DNA of 48,697 nt. Source: Terana coerulea. Lineage: Eukaryota > Basidiomycota > Agaricomycetes > Polyporales > Phanerochaetaceae. Under the pieces are notes generated by a model, which saw only the letters and a list, made by a program, of their open reading frames with translations, made no database searches and had not been told where the DNA came from. The stretch is from contig JAKOGH010000745.1 in the NCBI GenBank assembly GCA_024811115.1, positions 1-48,697 on the forward strand. The letters are read 5' to 3'. Both the position numbers and the translations under genes were made by a program. This document shows, in pieces, positions 35,186 to 45,338 of this stretch (the first letter of the stretch is position 1; the number at the start of each line of letters is the position of its first letter).

Positions 35186-36066
35186 CAGGGGGGGCAGTAT
35201 CGCTAGCGCTGAAATCACCTTGTCTAGTGGTGGTGACCCCCTCCTCGGGGTCCCGCCGCAGAGACGCTCACCACATTTGGTAAGATGCTGATTGCCGTCA
35301 ATGTCACTTGCACTGTGTCAACAACAACTAGTACAACTGTACCAGGTGCGACGCTCTCAACTGGGACGGAAGTAGTGGTGCAGTCTCCGAGTAACTAGCT
35401 GGGGAACAGACCAGCTCGAGACTGGCTTTCTCTGTCGCAAACGGTAGCTACTTATACATGTGTAGTCCTAAACTGTACAGTACCACCCGGTATCCTCGTG
35501 TATGTACTAGAGCGGTCCAGAACAATAGAGAAACATACGGAAACCACGGTATCGATGAGCGAACAATAGATAGGGGTAGAAGACAACGGAAATGAAAAGA
35601 ATACCCTAGAGACGCCCAGAAGTTCATGACACACTGGCAGACGAGATTACAGCCTGCTTGTCCATTGCTCTCAATGCCACCCCCATTACACACCCGCCGA
35701 TCACAAGATATGGCCATTGCTGCATAAGGCTCGATAAAAGAGCAATTTTCTTGTGCTCGCAGGCCCTTACATCGACCAATTGGAAGTCCAGCACAGGCGG
35801 CCGTTTGGCCGAGCCCCCGTTGAAGTACATACACTAAGCCTTCCGAGGACGAAACTAGGGTTATCAACATTGACATAGCTCTAAGAGATTTCAGGGGTTT
35901 CGCAAATATGTAGCTCACAGCGTCGCACCAACTTGCACAGGTAAGTCACTGTAAGTAGTCATCTCGCTGTTACCTTGCAACTGGGGTCTTGCCTAATATT
36001 GAGCGTCTGATCTGCTGGCGCTTCGACAAGGTGATTTCAGCGCTAGCGATACTGCCCCCCCCCCTG
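35186..36066. mobile_element. hAT-like non-autonomous DNA transposon with 8-bp TSD
   Basis: The ends are inverted: CAGGGGGGG then CAGTATCGCTAGCGCTGAAA and on to CACCTTGTC on the left (from 35186), and the same on the right in reverse (ending CCCCTG at 36066). They differ only in G-run length (7 versus 10). Both ends are bordered by the same 8 bases, GCTTCCTT (35178-35185 and 36067-36074). CAGGGG ends plus an 8-bp duplication are hallmarks of hAT elements. No transposase frame is present. Without the nested solo LTR and its TSD the element would be 560 bp. Confidence 0.9.
35316..35631 (-). repeat. Solo LTR, copy 2 (316 bp), nested in the hAT-like element
   Basis: It is nearly identical in reverse orientation to the LTR at 11651-11968, with TGTCA...TGACA ends and a perfect 5-bp TSD CACTG (35311-35315 and 35632-35636). 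It lies wholly inside the hAT-like element, so it inserted later. The TATAAG box on the minus strand sets the assumed orientation. Confidence 0.9.
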
Positions 36067-36386
36067 GCTTCCTTCGACGTTCGACTTGTCAATCACCAGG
36101 CTGTGTATTTGGCTACCAGTACCGCTCGCTATAGCTCCTGTGCATAGGCTAATCATCTATTTTCAATGGTCATGTACTCTGGCAAATGCGAATATACGAG
36201 TCAGGAATTTTGCAGGTGAGAGTGCTTTGCTTCGAACTGTCAATAAATCGTAACAATTGACCAATGTGTGGGGCTACACACAGCACACGTGTATGTATGT
36301 TGCGTTGAGCACCGCCCACTTTCCGCTGTCTTTAGTCATCGTGCATCAAGAACGTTAACGCTATCTACGAATAGAGTCAACGATGG

Positions 36387-36392
36387 TATAAG
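36387..36392 (+). promoter_or_regulatory. TATA-like box of gene E
   Basis: TATAAG lies 61 bp upstream of the gene E start codon and is the only good TATA match in the preceding 100 bp. The role is inferred from position. Confidence 0.4.
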
Positions 36393-36452
36393 CCAACTCT
36401 GACTGCGCTTCAATAAGAAAACGTACGACCTACACCTACGGTACCCGCCGAT

Positions 36453-38563
36453 ATGGCCTCTGCACCAGAAGTCTACGCAAAACAGCTAACAGCCAGATGT
36501 TTGGGTTTGCCACTGTGGCACCCGGAACCTACCAAGTTTGGGGAGGTTCTTATCGGCGACGTCGGCTTCGTTCTGGAAGGCTGTTTTTATCGACTTTTCA
36601 ACGCGACTCTACCAAAGGACGACCCAGTGAACGCTCTTTGTGGTGTTCCGGTGGGCTATGTGCCGTTGCAGTACAACGATCAGGTCTTTCTGCACACATC
36701 CCCGGACTACCTCCCTCCCGGTCCGCTGTACAGTACTTCGATCCGGCATTTTGAGATTGGAGGTGGACCCGCAGCGTACGTCCCGGAGCTCAGGACATAT
36801 GGTAGTGTTCACTCATGTTGCTCATAATAGAGACCCGATAACCGCATCTTACAAGTTCACCTGTAAAAGTAGCCAAGGAGCTGTAGTTGTTCTTGGGGAC
36901 CACGGAACGCGGTCTCTTGTTCTTCAGAGCTGCGTTGCATTTTCGCAATATCTGCAGCAAAACCACACTTCCTGGCACGAGTTTGCGGTTACCTTGGGAC
37001 ATTGTATCTCTCAGGATGACATTGTCCTTGTGTCTGGCTGGTTGAAGACCTCCGAATGGGCGCTCGCGGCATGCACAAACTACGGACAGGCGCACGAAAT
37101 GTCATTCGCTGCCGATATAGGATCTCTGGGTGGCGCCAAGTTTGGCATCACGCTGAGCGACGATGTGGAGATGTCGATTGAGCAGCGAAGCGGGCCCTCC
37201 AGGCCAGCCGATCACAGCGATCCGAAGAAGAGGGACCAGTGTCTCTTCCTGCGATACTTCAAGATGAAGAAACGGCCCTTCTTGCTCGGGAAGAAAATAG
37301 TAGCTGGCGCAGGGTCGCAGTCGAGGGCCGGCACTGGTTCAACCGATACCGATGCTTCGCCAGAGGTGACTCCTGCCAACGAGGACGTGGGAATTCTCCA
37401 GGGTGATTACTTTACCGATGATAGCTTGGATTACCCTGGAGAATATGTCATACAGGAGGAGCCTTTGACGATAACCTTGGTGCGTGAAGCCTTGGTGTGA
37501 TTTGTGCCGAGTCGTCATTAACTATCAATACAGGATCCCCTAAACGATTTACTTGATTACATATTAGAGGTGCGTGCATAAACAAGACGGATGTGTGATC
37601 ATTCCTGATACATGGTCAGGTTTCCGACGCAGAAGTCGCGATAGCAAGCCATGACGATCTATATAATGTCTTTCCCGATGGTTCGTTATGTCATTTGCGA
37701 CCGAGAACGATTGGCGACTTAAACATACCAGGGATGCCCGAAGACATTGACATGCATCTGAGAAAACTATCGCCCGATATCACTTCTGGCCCAAGTACGT
37801 TATTCATGTTCTCTCCTTGGGACGCTTAGTGACTATTCCCATCGTTTGGTGCGACTTGCTAGTCGGAAGAATCCAATGCGCGCCAGCCTACCCAGAAGGG
37901 CCGTCTTTCGTCGAAGATCTTTTGCCTCAAGAACTAAAGGAATCGCAACCAAGTCTCCGTCCCGAGTCTCAGAGCCCTGCAGCCTCCGATGTTCCATTAC
38001 AAGGCACGTGGGACTGCGGAATCGGTCCACCCTTTGCTCGATGCAGACGAGTAGTCAATCGATCATGGTCCCAGTCCACCATTTCTGACGATGGATACGA
38101 GGAATCTTTGCGCGACGATAACAGGAGCAGCATACCAGAGGCCCCGTCCGTCGGATCCTTTGCGGATGACTATCGCCAATGGGAAGAATGCCGACTGAGA
38201 GCCCTGGCCTCAGAAATATTTCATGGCGCCGGAGACCGGTTTACGAAAGTTCGTCGCTCAAGCAGGGCACCTTCTCGCGATACCCTTGCATTCCTTCACC
38301 CCACGGCAGTCGCGCCTTTTGCCCGCCCCATAGGCCGTGCCTGCACCGGGGGAAAGGAGCAACATCTCGAAGCGGCCCAGCCAGACAAGTACTCTGCCAA
38401 GGTCATCAGTACCGCCGTGTTCACGCACATACTACTGTACCGGTCGTGCATGAAGTTCAGCGTACGGCCAAACCTGGCCACAGCGCACGTCTTCACTGGT
38501 ATGGCAGTAGGTGCCATGGTGTACAAACGCCGGAGAAGACGGGCGAAGATGGACATTTACTAA
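36453..38563 (+). CDS. Gene E: intact member of the accessory beta-rich family, five exons
   Basis: Exons 36453-36775, 36831-37479, 37534-37569, 37620-37794 and 37830-38563 join in frame to 638 residues. Domain order: an N-terminal block (residues 1-107) with YAKQLTARCLGLPLWHPEP and VLIGDVGFVLEGCFYRLFN; a central beta-rich block (about 108-290) with SYKFTCKSSQGAVVVLGDHG, FSQYLQQNHTSWHEFAV, DIVLVSGWLKTSEWALAACT and QCLFLRYFKMKKRPFL; a small module (325-350) with DPLNDLLDYILE and VSDAEVAIASHDDLYNVF; PEDIDMHLRKLSP; then a long acidic and Ser-rich tail. Near the end, NLATAHVFTGMAVGAMVY is moderately hydrophobic and is followed at once by KRRRRRAK, a possible tail anchor. I know the family only as uncharacterised Agaricomycete proteins. 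It is the only copy of five without a break. Its 3' end is 184 bp from the end of the convergent TPR-CHAT gene. Confidence 0.85.
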
Positions 38564-38747
38564 CAAGAGCGAGCTATCACGGTGAGTATTTGACTTTCTG
38601 ATGCGGCATATATTCATCAAATTAGACCAGTTTAAGATTCAAGCTGCTACTGTACTGTTGTACATAGTCATACAGACGTTTGTCCTTTTGATACGTACGG
38701 GAGTCCGAGAATCATAATCAAGAGTTAAAAGCGTCCGTCACCGTCCA

Positions 38748-41700
38748 TCAAGCCCCGATATGAACGTAATTCACCCAGCTTTCCAGGTCAGCCCCTTTCT
38801 TCCTCAGCTGTCTAGTGGCCGCAGTCAATGCCCTCGCCGCTCGCTTGAACCCGACCTCCGTTGAACTCAGCCCCGCCCCCTCGTCGAACATGTGCTGGTA
38901 GAAATACTTGGCGAGATCTGGTCCGTCGTCATCCTTCATCTTCCACATGGTGCCAACGACGCTTCGGAAACCAGAGAACTGCATCGCGGCGGCGAGATGA
39001 AGCACCTCCTCTGACGCGCTGTTCTTCGTCTGTTCGGCAGTGTGGCACGCAGAGAGAAGGGCAAACTCTGCATTCGGAAGGCGGGACTTGACGATGTCGC
39101 GCAGCGTGAGGCGTTCTTGGCCATGCAGGACGAACGCAGAGTTGAAGGGGAGCCCCGCTTCGAGCGTTCCGTGGCATGCAAAGTGTACCCAGGAATGCTC
39201 CTTGAGCAGCTTGGCGACAGCCTCGCGGGTAGGATGTTGGCTGACAATGACACTGCGGTTACACTCCATGCTCTGTAGCGTAGCGACCTCCTCGTGCACT
39301 TTGCGAAGCGAATTGCCCGGCTGTGCGATGACCAGCAAGGACGACGGGTTTCTCGTTTGCTCCATGGCACTTGAGCGAGCTTCGATGAGGGCGGTCAGAT
39401 TGCCGGTGTACGATGAGACATAGATGTCTGAGAGATACACCTTTCGCTTGGTTGCAGTTGACGAAGGCATCGGACCGGCGGCGTGGATCGGTAAAGCGGA
39501 GACGACCGAAGTAGGGCACCACCATATCCGAGAACCTTTCTGCACTCCCAACTCCCCGAGCTTCTCTACGACAGGCCCTACCAATAACTCCCACAGTTTT
39601 TCCAGAGTGTAACGCAACATTCGGTTATACTGCCCAGGGATCGATCCAAGAGTGTGCTGAGCCGCGACCAGACCCTGATGGAGGGATATCATTTCTTGGT
39701 AGAACATTCCGGAGAGATTGACGTGACATGGGGTTTGGTCGTGCAGGAGTATGATGGCGTCAGAGCGGTATTTGCTGTGGTTGACGATGATGACAGGACC
39801 CTCGGCAGCTGCCTTCCGCAGGGTCTCGAATGTCGGCGGGCAAAGGAACGACGAACATCCTGGCCTACTGCGGATCTCCTCGACGATCCTATTCAACTGG
39901 GCTGCGAGCTCGCGCTTCTTGCTCAGCATCTCGCCGTAAAAATCCGGTGCCGGCACGTACTCTGATGCACTCGCGATTCTATGGGGAGACCTCGTGCGGG
40001 TTATACCAGGTGCACCACCCAGCAACTCCAACGCGTGACTGGTATCCACGAATTCGGCCCGCAGTGGTTCATCAACAAGCGCAAGCTGGTCAAGCTGTGG
40101 TCGAAGACGGCGTGCTTGCGTCCACAGCAACGCGCGACCCTGTTCGAGTATTTCCACCGCGCCAGGCAACTCGTTGCGCTCAATCGCAAGCGTCGCGATA
40201 CCCAGAGCGATGGTTCCGTTATCGGATGCCGCGACTGCTTCGTGCTGCATCTCCAGAGTAGGTCTCGCGAGGACTATGCTGTCCAGCTGTTCGGTACTGG
40301 CGCGGTAGGCCCGTAGTGTTGACGAATGGCTATTGGATCGTGCGAGAGACGCCCAGCGCAACGCCATGGGGAGGCGTTGAGTCGCATTTGTGACCGTGGC
40401 TGTGGCGCCGGACTCAAGGAGCGTCAAGGCCTCCTCGAGGTCGTCCACTGTCCCTGCGCAAGCGAAGCGAGTCGCCAACGCGTGAGCGAGCCCAATGGTC
40501 TGATTTGCGTATCCGGGTGGACAGAGGGAGCGGGCTTCACGATAGTGGGAGATGCATTCTTCCAGGTACGCCATGTCCTTGTCCAGCCTAAATCGAACAA
40601 ACAACGCGACAGCCAGGTTGGTGAGGGAAAGATGGCGATGCTGATGCCCTGAGGGACACAAAAAAGCGCTTGACGATGCATGGAAATAGATTCGTCAAGA
40701 CTCTCCACCCGCCTCGTATTCTCGTACTCGGTTCGTAGCGCGTTGCCGAGGTCGTAAAGGAATTTCGGAAGATCCTCGTGCTTGGGGGGAAGGGAAGACA
40801 CCGCCTCGCGATGATTGTCGATGCAAGCCTCCAGGTCCTCTATGACCTTCGTGCAACGGAAACGGTGGCGCAGTGCTGTGGCCAATTTGTTCAGGATGGT
40901 GCATCGGTCGTGTCCATCTCTGGCGCGTCGGGATAAGGCCTCGGAGTACAGGCTTATGCTTTCCTGTATGTCGGAAACCTCGCCAGCGTGATCAAAGCGC
41001 CGTCGTAGGTCATCGGCTAGATACACGAGGTACTCTGCGCGTGCAGGGCTTTCCGACGGACAGAGAGCCACAGCTTCCCGATGCCGGGATATACACTCCT
41101 CGAGGTCTTCTATCTGCGAGGTCCTCCGAAATCGAGACCACAGTGCATATGCCAGGTCAAGAACAATGGTAAGTCGCTCTGCGCCTGATGATGGATGGAG
41201 GTCTAATGCTTCTCGATGACACACAATACATTCGTCCAAGTCCTCCGACTTTCCGGTTTGGCGGAAGCGACGGCAAAGGACGATGACATAACGATTTAGC
41301 GCAGTAGCCCGGTGCGGATTCCCTGGTTGGTACGCGGAGAGCAGCTCGCGGTGGTAGTCGATAGATGCGTTGAGGTCGTCCAAACGCCCGCTGCGCCGGT
41401 GCTGCTGGTGCAAAGCAGTGGCCAAGGTATACAACGCAGAGGTCCGACTTGAGCTGTTGGGATGGCGTACAGAGAGCACCTCTCGAGCAAGAGCGATGCA
41501 TTCGTCTAGAGACTGCGCGTTTGCGCCGTACTCAAAATGTGCAAGAAGAGCGCGAGCGAGGCTCTCGAGAGCGACCGGCCGATCGAGATGTCCGGTAGGA
41601 CAGAGTTCGAGGGCTTCTCGCCCGTGGATGATGCTGCCCCAAAGGTCCTTCACTTGAGAAAGCTCTTGGTAGCGGGAAAGTAGAGCAGTGGAGAGCGCTC

Positions 41701-43134
41701 GCTTCGCCGCAGAGCGATCGAAATGTTCGTATGATTGAGGCGAGAGTGCGGCTAGACAGTATTGAATGCAATCCTCCAAATCCTGCATGGAGCCATCTCG
41801 TTCGTAACGTGAGTGCAAGGCGATACCGAGTCCTACCAGAGTACTCTGCCGATCGGGACAATCTGGAGGGTGGAAATGTAGACAGCTTTCTACGCAGCTG
41901 GATACAAGCGTTGAGATGGTTTCCTTGGCCTGTTCGTTTGAAGGAGGTATGAAGGGCATCGGCGAGTCGAATTGAGATCGAACGATGCTCTGCAGCGGTT
42001 GGGGAGAGGAGACCGAGCGCTAGGTGATAGGAGGACATACACTCTGTGAGATCCTGATGGGAACCGTTATGGTGGAATCGCGACGCCAAAGCCAGTCCGA
42101 GTTGGCTAAGCGAGTGTGCTCGAAGGGGATCGTCATTCGAGCGACAGGCTATCGTTTCGCGGTAAAATGTTATAGACTCATCGAGGTCGCCCGGTCGCCT
42201 AGAAAAGTGGTAGAGAGAATAGAGCGCCGTCGCAGCTTCTTCGAGTGAGAATTGCCGCTCGGGATGTGGAGACGGAAGGAGACTGAGGACTTCACGATAA
42301 CACCCTATGCAGCTCTCTAAATCCGCGATGTCCTCGGAGAGCCCGTATCTGGTGCTGTGACTGATAGCCAGACTCCGCAGCACTCGAGGTAGGTCAGGAG
42401 TTGCTTCCCGGCCGTGGAGGAGACGCACCGCTTCACGGCGGTAGTCGATGGACTCATCCAGAAACATCGCGTCGCGAACATGCGAAAATAAGGAATCCAT
42501 AGCGGCAGCAAAGTTGCCCAGCAAAGTTGGTCGACTAGGACTCTCCGCATGCTCCAGGTCCAGCGCCTCGTAGAAGTAGGATACGCATTCGTCGAGATTT
42601 GCGAGGGTCCCGGAGGTATGAAGAGCGGTAGCCAGCCCCAGCAGGGATTCGGATCGCTTTGGGTGGCTTCGCGGCCTAAGGACGAGAACTTTGCGATGCA
42701 GGCCAATACATGCGTCAAGATCTTCCCGGTGCCCTGAATGGCTGAAGCGGTCTTGCAAGGCGATAGCTACATTCGCAAATACCGCAGATCTTCGTTCAGG
42801 GTGCGGTGGAAGAAGAGGTAGAACCTCGCGGTGGTAAGCGATACACATGTCAAGATCCAGGAAGCTCGTGTTTCTGCTTGAACCGGGCATATAATGCTTT
42901 GGCGATCCCCTCCAAGGGCAAAGTGCGGTTGTAGGATCCTGAAACAGGCTCCAGCAACGCAGAGTGATAGTAAAATATGCATTCGTCCAGGTCCTCTACT
43001 TGGTTCCTTCTCTGGGAGCGACGGTATAGGGCCTTGGCAAGTTCCAATAATCTCGAGCAGCGGGCAGGGTCACCCGGGTAGCAAAAGCGTAGCTCGCTTT
43101 TGAGATTACGAATTATCGAATCTTCTTGGGCCAT
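38748..43134 (-). pseudogene. TPR-CHAT protease gene 1, with three single-base frame breaks
   Basis: Start at 43134 (MAQEDSIIRNLKSELRFCYP) and stop at 38748, an apparently intronless gene of about 1,460 codons. The N-terminal two thirds are roughly twenty tetratricopeptide-like units of about 44 residues (pattern DLDECI--HREAL-L-P--HP-R). The C-terminal third is a CHAT domain, a caspase-like cysteine protease fold. WVHFACHGTLEAG holds the catalytic His (codon at 39171-39173), and LLSACHTAEQ holds the Cys (39045-39047). IWWCPTSVVSALPIHAAGP and WVNYVHIGA are also typical. The frame breaks at about 42860, 41865 (a C run) and 40660 (a T run of six). Each is one base, and two lie in homopolymers, so the gene may be intact in reality. 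It would act in the cytosol as a regulated protease; substrate unknown. Confidence 0.85.
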
Positions 43135-44260
43135 GCCTCATAAGGGTAGTGGGAGAGCTTGGATGAAGCCCGACTAGAGATACTCGTAGCCCAGCGTGGC
43201 AGGCGATTTATGACTATGACTTTGACTGTCATCAGGCTCTCGCCACTTTCAACATTCAAACCACTGCGTACGTTGAGATGTAGCCAATATCTGGATACAG
43301 CTCCCGTTATGCCTACGTATCGTTCTGGCGTCAGTGGGTTTTACAGCGATTTTCAACATAACGCACCACGCGAACACGGAGAAGTGATCTTCGCACTTCA
43401 AACTGTCTCCAAGAGACTCAAACAACCCCGAGATTACGAGCTGTGGCGCTAAACCGAGACGTAGAGTAGCAATCAACACAGGCAGTTCATATTCAATATT
43501 CAATACCTACTCACCTAGCGCAAGAAGCGGAAGAGCCAGCGAGTAAATTCAAGAGGCGTATGCTGGGTTTATGACCTTGACCTGAGCTATAAGCTTGCAA
43601 ATTTCACGGGGTAGCATTAGCACTCACCTTGCTTCAACAGCCTCTGGAGGAGGTGCGGGGTGAATGTGGCGAAGACGTCCAGCAGAGCTTGTACACTGGA
43701 CGTCATATACAACCACAAATACTAGGACCCTACGAACGCCTCACAGGTTTGATCATTGCCACAGGTACAGCCGAATGCAACCGAAATGAAGACCCATGAG
43801 TCATCGTCAGCGTCCGGGACACTGGGACGGATGGCAGATCCACGAGGCAAGAGCTTTCAATTGAAGCAGTGTCTGCAAGAGGATGGTAAGTCCCTGCACT
43901 TCCAGGCAGCGCGGCCTACGTGACGGAACCTGGGTAGCAGCTGACCTTCTTTCGCCCAAAGCCAGCGTGCGTTGAACCTTGTAACAGTCCCGGGGCGCGC
44001 AGAAGCCTGGGACCGTGTAACCCTGAGTATCGCCGAGGGCGTACTCCTGGGAAGTGGACAAATGCATCTGCGTAGTGTACGGAGCAGTTCAGTTCGTGAG
44101 CGTACCATATGTTGGTCGATGTCGTGGGTCTGTCGTGGGTAACCGCTTCGGACATGTAAGTTAACGACGAAAGACTGAAAAGTGATTCGGACGCCACAAG
44201 GCAGGACGCCTGCTCACAGTCTGCAATTTTGATAATCACTTGGTATAGTAGAATTATCAT
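43135..44260. other. Promoter side of TPR-CHAT gene 1, no gene seen
   Basis: No supported gene lies between the TPR-CHAT 1 start and the tRNA. An 86-codon minus-strand frame at 43807-44067 has no recognisable features. Transcription of the CHAT gene must start somewhere here. Confidence 0.4.
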
Positions 44261-44340
44261 GGTGAGATGGCCGAGCGGTCTAAGGCGCCAGACTAAGGAT
44301 CTGGTCCGAAAGGGCGTGGGTTCGAATCCCACTCTCATCA
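44261..44340 (+). tRNA. tRNA-Leu (anticodon AAG)
   Basis: The sequence folds as a tRNA. The acceptor stem pairs GGTGAGA with TCTCATC (one G-T pair), A is the discriminator, the anticodon stem is CCAGA/TCTGG with loop CTAAGGA (anticodon AAG), there is a long variable arm as in leucine tRNAs, and the T arm is GTGGG-TTCGAAT-CCCAC. The A box (TGGCCGAGCGG) and B box (GGTTCGAATCC) are intact. There is no intron. It reads CUU, and CUC by inosine at position 34. A T-run at about 44360 may end pol III transcription. Confidence 0.95.
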
Positions 44341-44407
44341 TAGTATTCTAATGGATTCTCTTTTTCTTCCACCTCCGATCCTAGAAAACATTCAACATGC
44401 ATTGAAC

Positions 44408-45150
44408 TTAAGGCTCCAACCATTTACTTTAATTACTCTTTAAACCCTTTACAACTCTTTACCTTTACCTTTAAACTACAAAACGGCCGTAAAGGGGTGT
44501 AAACTGTTTAGTAAAGAGTATGTAAAGGGCATCGCCTGGGGCACATAGTTCATTGCTGCAAGCGTCCAGACAATAATGTAGGTGTAGACTGTTGTGCAGC
44601 AACAACATGTCTGATCATGCCGACATCTTGGACAAGTTCAAACACGCAGCACGGACTCGGATGCGCTGCAGCGAGTGGCGGATAAAGCTCGGAGATATTG
44701 CCCCGCCTAGGTGCTCGTTCAACGCTGAACCAACATCTTCGTAAGGGTGCACGTCAGCAGTGATAGTTGCTGCTAATAATTGATAGGAGGCTACTGAGAC
44801 ACTCCTGACATCGCTCTTTCCTGAACAACTTCTGCGTCTTGAAAATTTGCTCTTGGATTCAGCCCAGCAGCCGCCGTCCCGCCGCGCAAGCAAAACTGTT
44901 CTGCTTTCAAGCTGACATCGACAAGAAGACCTCCTTCTCATTGAACCACACCGCAACAGAGGTAGTAGAAAATCTGAGAATTTATTTGTGGCTTTGTAGG
45001 TAACTATACTTTCTACAGCCCTGGACTTGGTGCGGAAACACTCTATAAACTAGTCTTTACTCTTTATAAACTGTTTAATACCCTTTATTTACTCTTTACT
45101 CTTTAACTACAAATATTTTGTAAAGGTAAAGTAAAGGGTTGGAGCCTTAA
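44408..45150. mobile_element. 743-bp TIR element with 6-bp TSD next to the tRNA gene
   Basis: The left end TTAAGGCTCCAACC(A)TTTACTTTA and the right end in reverse, TTAAGGCTCCAACC(C)TTTACTTTA, match at 24 of 25 bases. Immediately outside, TTGAAC occurs on both sides (44402-44407 and 45151-45156), a likely 6-bp duplication. If the TTAA is instead taken as the target, the element would be 44412-45146. The inside edges carry many CTTTAC/GTAAAG motifs, possible transposase-binding subterminal repeats. No transposase is recognisable. It begins 68 bp past the tRNA-Leu. Confidence 0.85.
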
Positions 45151-45338
45151 TTGAACTGTGACGTTTGAACATTCTATTTCCACTGTCCAATTCCAGCACT
45201 ACTGATACTGTACAAATTCTGATTAAGGCTAGCCGCTATCCACTGCTCACTGCCCAGCGTCCACATGTAGTGCGGTATGGAGTCCACATTGCCGGAGAAT
45301 CTATTTAAGGGTTTGAGCTGCTGTTCGCACCATCCTCA

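Noticed and set aside
35448..35918. 156-codon minus-strand frame
   Set aside because: It lies inside the solo LTR and hAT-like element, and a matching frame is in the other LTR copy. It is repeat sequence, not a host gene.
39654..40652. Plus-strand frames opposite TPR-CHAT gene 1
   Set aside because: They are shadows of the GC-rich repeat coding sequence on the minus strand and show no motifs of their own.
44615..44956. 113-codon frame inside the TIR element
   Set aside because: It has no transposase signature such as DDE, and its composition looks random.
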